A stretch of DNA of 64,000 bases from Stichopus chloronotus (Eukaryota; Echinodermata; Holothuroidea; Aspidochirotida; Stichopodidae), in the NCBI GenBank assembly GCA_021234535.1, contig CM037843.1, positions 20,987,911-21,051,910 on the forward strand, read 5' to 3'. Of the stretch, positions 61,701 through 64,000 are shown in pieces. The notes below the pieces were generated by a model that was not told the origin of the DNA, did not search any database, and saw only the letters and a list, made by a program, of their open reading frames with translations. Every line of letters begins with the position of its first letter. The stretch's first letter is position 1. Position numbers and translations under genes: made by a program.

Positions 61701-64000
61701 GATGTCATACTTGCTGTGTGCATTGATCATATTAAGCAGATGATCCCTATTGCTTTTGGTGGAGGTTAAAGGTCATTTGAGGTCACCAGAGGTCAAAATG
61801 TGAAAACCTTGTAAACACGATATTTCAAGAACGGTAACTGTGACTGATATTATACCTGGTGTGTGGGTTAGACATATTGAGTAGATGATCCCTATCGTTT
61901 TTGGTGGCGGTCAAAGGTCATTTGAGGTCAATGGAGGTCAAACTGGAAAAACCTTGTAAACACAGTATCTGCAGAAGAGTAATTGTGACTGATGTCATAC
62001 TTACTGTGTGGGTTGGTCATATTGAGTAGATGATCCCTATTGTTTTTGGTGGAGATAAAGGTCACTTGAGGTCACCCTGAGTCAAACTGTAAACACATTG
62101 TAAACACAGTATCTCTAGAAGGGTAAGTGTGACTGATGTCATACTTGGTGTGTGGGTTAGTCATATTCAGTAGATGACTCCTATTGTTTTTGTGGAGGTC
62201 AAAGGTCGTTTGAGGTCCCCCGAGGTGAAATTTTCTAGCACATTATCTCCAGAAGAGTAATGTTGACTGATGTCATACTTGATGTGTAGGTTCCCCATAC
62301 TGGGTAGGTGATCCCTATTGCTTTTAGTGGACGTCAAATGTCATTTGAGGTCACCAAAATAAAGGTTATTTGGGTTAAAGGCTTATTAATGTGGTGTTTC
62401 AAGACCAGTAACTGCAGTTGATCTCATACTTGTCATGTGAATAATTCATGCTTGTTATAATATAACCATGTGGCAAGGAATCACAAAGCCATTTGGCTTT
62501 CTGGTTTTTTTCTCTCTCTCTCCATTATGCTCGTTCAGGCATTGTTCATTCATTTGAGAGGAGAAGTGTTTTCGCCGGTGACCAAGAGATCTCGTTTACC
62601 CAGGAGAGGACCCTGAACTATGTAGACTGCCTTGCAGATGAAGTTGATTTTGATCCCATCCTTGGCTCCATGAGTCTGCAGTTCTCAGCCGTTAATGTCT
62701 TCCATGAAGAAGAACACCCCAACCTCAGATTTTCTAGCAAGAGCAGCATCAGTCCAACCTCAGGTTAGATTTTACTGTCTGCTTTTCTCTGACAAATGAT
62801 AATGTTAAAGGAGTTTATGACTTTTCAGCCAGTAATTCAATTCAAATTTATTTCTCATCTGGACAGAGAAACACAAGATTGCATTCACATAAACAAGTAT
62901 TACAAACATATGAAGGACACTAGAAAAACAGGAAACTGTCAACAAAGTTAGTGACCACTTAAATTGACCACTTAGTAAGTTTTCCCTAATTTCTGTTTCA
63001 ACAAAATGTAGTGGAAATATGTGCAATAGACTCATTGTAGACAAATTATGTATATTGTATGAACTTTGGCTCCAAGGCTCACATCTGTCAAACTCAGCTT
63101 CCCAGAGTGTGGATACTCAATGCCTAAAGTCTTGTCACCATTGACAGTTGATTATGTCTAACCTTCAGAACTAGTCCGCAATCCATGTGAAAACAACGAT
63201 TGCCACAGCTTTGCAGTTTGTCTTCCGGATGCGGACTCTTACAGATGCGAGTGTTTGGAGGGCTACGTTGGCAACGGAATCTTCTGTGAAGGTGAGTGTG
63301 TCTTGAATCTGTATTTCCATCTGGTTTGACCCTTCGTGCACTCGCTCAGTTCAACTGCTTGCATATTTATGAGTCTTCTGATACCCTCTCTCTCTTTGTT
63401 ACCTTTGATTTTCCTGATACTAATACATAAAAACATAACTCCAGTTTGTGAAACTTGGGTGCATGCTGAGAATCGGCGCATCTGTGGGCAAGTTCCTTTG
63501 TTTGGATGGTTGCATGCTGGGAAGATACTTAGTTTCAGTTTTTATATTGTAAGCATGTACATAGTGTTTGGGACAGATAAGGAATAAAAACCACTATGAA
63601 CATTTTATTACCCTTGTGATCTCATACACTTCTCCTCCAGTGTTGTAGTTTGAAAAGTTTTTCCATCGTCTCTTGATCCTTCAATTCAAAGACAAATTCT
63701 ATTCCATTGAAGTCTACAAAACAGGATCTGTAAACAACAGCATATTGTGTGACAAACTATAGATAAAAGTTAAATGCTGTTGACATTGCCATTATTTAGT
63801 GGCTTTGTCATCTGAGTACCTAGCTGTCAAAAATGTCGACATTCCAGAATGTAAGGAAAATTAAAGCTGCCAGTCAGTCGATTGTTTTTTCACAGTATTG
63901 ACAGATAGTACAGAAGACGTCATCGTCTATGCCCATCTGTCCTTCTCTCTCTCTGTTCAAATAGTTTGTTTGAATATCCATGCAGACATACAGTGCTTCT
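13566..64000 (+). CDS. nid: Nidogen (entactin), 5' part of the gene; runs off the right edge
   Basis: Exons: 13566-13760, 23638-23726, 48203-48368, 53557-53747, 55774-55904, 57902-58045, 59656-59895, 60130-60318, 62539-62763, 63169-63291, and probably 63986 onward. All have AG/GT borders and matching phases, and give 564 continuous codons plus one base. The domain order is signal peptide (1-26), NIDO (about 27-233), acidic linker (234-269), seven-cysteine EGF (270-302), G2F barrel (307-523) and EGF (530-563). NIDO plus G2F in one chain is, among known families, diagnostic of nidogen. Nidogen is secreted into basement membranes and links laminin to collagen IV; its G2 barrel binds collagen IV and perlecan in vertebrates. 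The C-terminal laminin-binding propeller lies outside the window. Exon boundaries come from reading splice sites and family resemblance; no transcript was available. Confidence 0.93.
17468..18208. mobile_element. Fold-back (long terminal inverted repeat) element, 741 bp
   Basis: The ends are AAAGGGGAATTCCAG and CTGGAATTCCCCTTT. The inverted similarity continues inward for about 270 bases on each side (17468-17740 against 17930-18208), including blocks such as TTCATTCATATTCTTGA and CCTACATAATT. A single-copy core of about 190 bases separates the arms. TTACT occurs just outside both ends and may be a target-site duplication. A 71-codon minus-strand frame (17723-17938) spans the core; it has no recognised domain and is not a transposase. 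Confidence 0.8.
20212..20866. mobile_element. TTAA-ended short inverted-repeat element, family B copy 1
   Basis: Begins TTAAAGTGATTGCGTGTGTA and ends TACACACATAATCACTTTAA, which are inverted copies. The interior aligns along its whole length with 45619-46290 in the same orientation, for example through CTCAAGTCGTC and TCCGTAATTGTAGTATTTGG. It encodes no transposase, so it is a non-autonomous (MITE-like) element. Confidence 0.85.
21682..22018. mobile_element. Palindrome plus TG-microsatellite element, truncated relative of the 60820-62500 element
   Basis: A hairpin with arms GGTTCCTT (21682-21689) and AAGGAACC (21699-21706) is followed by a TG repeat. Then comes one unit resembling the intron-8 tandem monomer (shared ATTGAGTAGATG, CC-TGTTGTTTTT). 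An AT dinucleotide run at 21981-22003 closes it. The order hairpin, TG repeat, monomer matches the larger element. Confidence 0.5.
22036..22391. mobile_element. TTAA-ended short inverted-repeat element, family A copy 1 (356 bp)
   Basis: Perfect 21-bp terminal inverted repeats, with AAAGGGAAATAGGGCG inside TTAA at the left end and its complement before TTAA at the right end. The interior aligns with 25694-26047 in the opposite orientation. There is no coding capacity. Confidence 0.9.
23638..23726 (+). CDS. nid: Nidogen exon 2: NIDO domain core
   Basis: This 89-nt exon encodes residues 66-94 and two bases of Ser95. It reads ISTKGAILFDTP then MIAPFYADIDN, the hallmark NIDO motif (strand with N/K-G, then 'IAPFWADVD'). 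The acceptor is TCTGTTACAG and the donor CAG/GTTGGT. Phase 0 matches exon 1 and the two leftover bases AG pair with C of exon 3 to give AGC. An alternative GT at 23731 would break the frame to exon 3, so it was not chosen. Confidence 0.88.
25694..26047. mobile_element. TTAA-ended short inverted-repeat element, family A copy 2 (354 bp)
   Basis: The left end, TTAAAGGGAAATAGGGCG, is intact; the right end has one change (ATGCCCTATTTCCCTTTAA). The body is the reverse of copy 1, with shared blocks GTGAACAAATTAG, CAACAAATAACTGA and CACAAACATTGGTTT. Confidence 0.9.
27693..27720. repeat. AT-rich palindromic tract
   Basis: A run of ATATATATTATATATATTATAT type sequence in intron 2; simple repeat, no further meaning seen. 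Confidence 0.5.
33353..33382. repeat. Perfect hairpin, 13-bp stem and 4-base loop
   Basis: GGGAGTTGCTAT at 33354-33365 and ATAGCAACTCCC at 33370-33381 pair fully across a TCTG loop, with one further A:T pair outside. Confidence 0.8.
33651..33678. repeat. ATC trinucleotide microsatellite
   Basis: About nine uninterrupted ATC units within intron 2. Confidence 0.95.
37361..37390. repeat. GACA/GATA tetranucleotide microsatellite
   Basis: Repeats of GACA with one GATA variant, in intron 2. Confidence 0.9.
40341..40808 (-). mobile_element. 3' end of a non-LTR retrotransposon (CR1/L2-like LINE)
   Basis: On the minus strand, 40808 down to 40644 reads 54 codons and a stop. It starts HATRNAALIHDSKPRTELCKK and contains INFWNSLPNSIKES and FKKRLLPC. 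The 'TRNA', 'WNSLP..IK' and 'FKKRL' motifs are the usual extreme C-terminus of LINE ORF2. A 3' UTR of about 290 bases follows, then an A tail (T run on the plus strand near 40341-40354). The piece is 5'-truncated, as is typical. Confidence 0.8.
40957..41090. repeat. Pair of T-run/G-run/AGAATTATTC tracts
   Basis: T9 G12 AGAATTATTC at 40957-40987 and T14 G9 AGAATTATTC at 41058-41090. The shared flank shows a local duplication, not two independent runs. Confidence 0.7.
41870..42339. mobile_element. TTAA-ended element, family A copy 3 (diverged, with internal insertion)
   Basis: The right end, ATGCCCTATTTCCCTTTAA, is well kept. Interior blocks (GGAAGATGTATTATTTGAA, CAACAAATAACTGAATTTC) match copy 2 in the same orientation. 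The left terminal repeat is lost, and about 100 extra bases lie at roughly 42135-42260. The left boundary is approximate. Confidence 0.65.
42555..42925. repeat. Interspersed repeat, family C copy 1
   Basis: Patchy but collinear similarity to 50390-50953: GATATCGATAAGTTTGTGA against GATATTGATTAATTTGTGA, then TCTTAGTTTG-CCAT, then the closing CTCTTTAAAGAC against TCCCTTTAAAGACC. Boundaries are approximate. Confidence 0.5.
43786..43884. repeat. AT-rich GATTT/AAATC palindromic repeat
   Basis: Repeated GATTT and AAATC words in both orientations (ATCATGATTTTTAATTG, GATTGATTTAAATGA, GATTTAAATTATGATT). Likely a small palindromic mobile repeat. Confidence 0.5.
45619..46290. mobile_element. TTAA-ended short inverted-repeat element, family B copy 2 (672 bp)
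   Basis: Begins TTAAAGTGATTGTGTGTACT and ends TACACACACAATCACTTTAA. It is the same length class and orientation as 20212-20866, with matching blocks over the entire interior and moderate divergence. Confidence 0.85.
48203..48368 (+). CDS. nid: Nidogen exon 3: NIDO domain, middle
   Basis: Completes Ser95 and encodes residues 96-150. It reads KKGQIWYRTS, then a helical ADEIATYFPSKKFKP segment, then VLVVTWENV, the NIDO strand usually seen as 'VVTWE.V'. The acceptor is ATTTACAG and the donor AAAG/GTTTGT; it ends in phase 0. Reading through the donor leads into unrelated residues and a stop at 48434. Confidence 0.92.
49501..49547. repeat. Hairpin with 12-bp perfect stem
   Basis: GGAAGATGCCAC (49501-49512) pairs with GTGGCATCTTCC (49536-49547). 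The loop holds a direct repeat of CTCCATTATG. Confidence 0.8.
50390..50953. repeat. Interspersed repeat, family C copy 2, with long hairpin at 50752-50887
   Basis: Related to 42555-42925. Its right part includes two 42-base arms (50752-50793 and 50846-50887) that are reverse complements at 40 of 42 positions, around a 52-base loop. The loop, right arm and following CACTCGTGAATACCCACACC are found again at 54249-54386. Confidence 0.65.
53557..53747 (+). CDS. nid: Nidogen exon 4: NIDO domain, third part
   Basis: Encodes residues 151-213 and two bases of Lys214. It starts GITFQGVIITDHHYTFAIFI, corresponding to the 'NTFQ.VL......YAIF.Y' strand pair of NIDO domains, and continues to VIGFSSSDLEFFDY, the usual 'VGF...D' strand. 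The acceptor is TTGTCTTGCAG and the donor TAA/GTAAGA. Phase 0 in, phase 2 out. Confidence 0.93.
53748..55773 (+). other. Nidogen intron 4 (2.0 kb)
   Basis: Phase 2 intron holding a partial second copy of the hairpin repeat (54249-54386). It also holds an unexplained open frame of 165 codons (55125-55622) that does not resemble NIDO sequence and is not needed to join exons 4 and 5. Confidence 0.65.
54249..54386. repeat. Partial copy of the family C hairpin repeat (loop and right arm)
   Basis: Aligns with about 50799-50930: GCTAGGCGTTAGAGGGTGCG against GCTAGGCCTTAGAGGGCGCG, then AGTATAGTCACTCGTGAATA identical. The left hairpin arm is absent, so the palindrome is broken here. Confidence 0.75.
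55774..55904 (+). CDS. nid: Nidogen exon 5: end of NIDO domain and acidic linker
   Basis: Its first base completes Lys214; residues 215-257 follow. It reads SSNVNEPGLWAFQID, the standard closing NIDO motif ('SN.G..G.W.F.I'). Then an acidic/glycine linker (GNLQGDEAVNDGDAG) begins. The acceptor is ATGAATGCAG and the donor GCTG/GTAACA, phase 1. The linker to the first EGF is much shorter than in vertebrate nidogens; an extra phase 1-1 exon in intron 5 cannot be excluded. Confidence 0.9.
55905..57901 (+). other. Nidogen intron 5 (2.0 kb)
   Basis: Phase 1 intron with the TCAAAATTTTGA minisatellite. No further exon was recognised. Confidence 0.65.
56243..56443. repeat. Palindromic AT minisatellite, TCAAAATTTTGACTTT units
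   Basis: About ten irregular units of 16-24 bases built from TCAAAATTTTGACTTT, several also inverted (AAAGTCAAAA). The core TCAAAATTTTGA is self-complementary. Confidence 0.85.
57902..58045 (+). CDS. nid: Nidogen exon 6: first EGF-like module
   Basis: Encodes the end of Asp258 and residues 259-305 plus one base. Cysteines fall at 270, 273, 280, 288, 289, 291 and 302, ending CCVCNVNYMGNGKTC. The paired CC-x-C and the G-x-G before the last Cys match the first EGF of nidogens, which also has seven cysteines. The acceptor is TCTTCCTCAG and the donor ACG/GTGAGA; the exon is a symmetric phase 1-1 cassette. A longer frame in another phase overlaps it but lacks this pattern. Confidence 0.93.
58046..59655 (+). 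other. Nidogen intron 6 (1.6 kb)
   Basis: Phase 1 intron; nothing recognisable beyond AT-rich unique-looking sequence. Confidence 0.7.
59656..59895 (+). CDS. nid: Nidogen exon 7: G2F domain, first third
   Basis: Encodes the end of Asp306 and residues 307-385. It reads YRANGIISGNVNG, then VHVFIIAPEGRTYTAVSPTP, then TIAWLFAVPKN and GITLTG. These are the expected G2F blocks: 'VNGKV.G..', 'HSYV....GR.YTAIS.IP', 'GWLFA' and 'SITGG'. G2F is an 11-stranded beta-barrel related to GFP in fold and binds collagen IV and perlecan in vertebrate nidogen-1. The acceptor is TTTTTTTGCAG and the donor ACAG/GTTTGG; phase 1-1. Confidence 0.95.
60130..60318 (+). CDS. nid: Nidogen exon 8: G2F domain, middle
   Basis: Encodes the end of Gly386 and residues 387-448. 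GGSFTALTRLVFNTGEEL matches the 'GG.F.R...V.F' strand after SITG, and the segment TTITLDGTLPVI matches the 'I.T.L.G.VP.I' strands. The acceptor is CTTCGTCCAG and the donor CCAG/GTAAAA; phase 1-1. The intron before it is only 234 bases. Confidence 0.93.
60820..62500. mobile_element. Composite element: terminal hairpin, TG microsatellite, ~10 tandem 146-bp AGGTCA repeats, 3' hairpin
   Basis: The left end is a hairpin (GATTCCTT at 60820-60827, AAGGAATC at 60839-60846), followed by a TG microsatellite (60860-60929). About ten monomers of 135-148 bp fill 60935-62400. The right end is GGCAAGGAATCA (62472-62483), inverse of the left terminal TGATTCCTTGCC, then a hairpin AAAGCC/GGCTTT (62485-62500). 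Two monomer types, ending GTCAAAATGTGAAAACC and GTCAAACTGGAAAAACC, tend to alternate. This layout resembles non-autonomous Helitron/Helentron-type (pearl-like) elements of marine invertebrates; that assignment is inference. Confidence 0.65.
61037..61069 (+). promoter_or_regulatory. DR1 plus DR4 nuclear-receptor-type half-sites (first of about ten)
   Basis: AGGTCA at 61037 and 61044 are one base apart (DR1). GGGTCA at 61054 and AGGTCA at 61064 are four apart (DR4). The group recurs in each monomer; the copy near 61469 has all four half-sites perfect, with spacing 1, 4, 4. RXR heterodimers, HNF4 and COUP-TF bind such spacings in other animals. Function here is unproven. Confidence 0.4.
62539..62763 (+). 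CDS. nid: Nidogen exon 9: G2F domain, last third
   Basis: Encodes the end of Gly449 and residues 450-523. EISFTQERTLNYVDCLADE corresponds to the '(W)RQTITFQEC' strand with its cysteine. The segment MSLQFSAVNVFHEEEHPNLRF corresponds to 'L.V..VFV.Y...E..LRYA', closing the barrel. The acceptor is GCTCGTTCAG and the donor TCAG/GTTAGA; phase 1-1. Confidence 0.93.
62833..62890 (-). mobile_element. Possible LINE 3' tail remnant in intron 9
   Basis: On the minus strand the sequence ends GAAATAAATTTGAATTGAAT, the kind of TTGAAT-rich 3' end seen in CR1/L2-like elements. There is no coding part, so this is weak. Confidence 0.25.
63169..63291 (+). CDS. nid: Nidogen exon 10: second EGF-like module
   Basis: Encodes residues 524-564 plus one base. 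Six cysteines (530, 535, 541, 550, 552, 563) fit an EGF module; CECLEGYVGNGIFC has the C-x-C and G-x-G spacing, and the place after G2F is as in other nidogens. The acceptor is CTAACCTTCAG and the donor AAG/GTGAGT; phase 1-1. Confidence 0.94.
63986..64000 (+). CDS. nid: Probable start of nidogen exon 11 (cut by window end)
   Basis: A pyrimidine-rich tract and TCCATGCAG precede 63986. With the carried-over G, the frame reads D-I-Q-C-F, like the beginning of another EGF module (D-I-x-x-C). Only 15 bases are visible. An alternative acceptor at 63897 (TTTTTCACAG) also opens a frame to the edge, but its residues do not look like EGF. Confidence 0.45.

Larger units (their letters stand above)
60319..62538 (+). 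other. Nidogen intron 8 (2.2 kb), mostly a repeat element
   Basis: About 1.68 kb of this phase 1 intron is the AGGTCA tandem-repeat element (60820-62500); without it the intron would be about 0.54 kb, like its neighbours. Confidence 0.8.

Noticed and set aside
63897..63985. Acceptor at 63896 opening a frame to the window end
   Set aside because: The residues (VLTDSTEDVIVYAHLSF) do not resemble an EGF module, and the acceptor at 63985 gives a better fit. Not excluded.

Overview
The window is eukaryotic genomic DNA: AT-rich, with introns of up to 24 kb, standard GT-AG splice sites and many interspersed repeats. The one clearly identifiable gene is a nidogen (entactin) gene on the plus strand. 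Nidogen is a basement-membrane glycoprotein of animals. The long introns, the abundant short inverted-repeat elements, the AGGTCA-rich tandem repeats and the CR1/L2-like LINE tails suggest a marine invertebrate deuterostome, most likely an echinoderm. That placement is inference; no marker in the window proves it.

Layout. Positions 1-395 hold a decayed LINE reverse-transcriptase tail on the minus strand. Positions 396-5723 have no recognisable gene but contain G/C-rich runs and an ATTGTC/GGGG minisatellite. Positions 5764-6378 carry an intact, very acidic 204-residue reading frame preceded by a good splice acceptor. It is probably the coding exon of an unidentified nuclear or cytosolic protein. 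Positions 6407-13400 are its probable 3' UTR followed by an intergenic, repeat-bearing stretch.

From 13566 to the right edge runs the 5' part of nidogen. Ten exons join in frame (564 codons plus one base), and an eleventh probably starts at 63986. They encode a signal peptide, a NIDO domain (exons 1-5), a short acidic linker, a seven-cysteine EGF module (exon 6), the G2F beta-barrel (exons 7-9) and a second EGF module (exon 10). The remaining EGF, thyroglobulin and LDL-receptor YWTD parts expected of a nidogen would lie beyond the window. Introns 5 to 10 are all phase 1, so each downstream module is a symmetric cassette. Intron 2 is about 24.5 kb and splits the NIDO domain.

The introns hold most of the unusual content. 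There are two families of short elements ending in TTAA (three and two copies). There is a 741-bp fold-back element with a 71-codon internal frame, a second LINE tail, and a near-perfect 42-bp hairpin with a partial second copy. A palindromic TCAAAATTTTGA minisatellite lies in intron 5. Intron 8 carries a 1.7-kb element built of about ten ~146-bp repeats, each with AGGTCA half-sites spaced 1, 4 and 4 bases (DR1 plus DR4 nuclear-receptor geometry). No rRNA, tRNA, CRISPR, prokaryotic operon or viral gene was seen.
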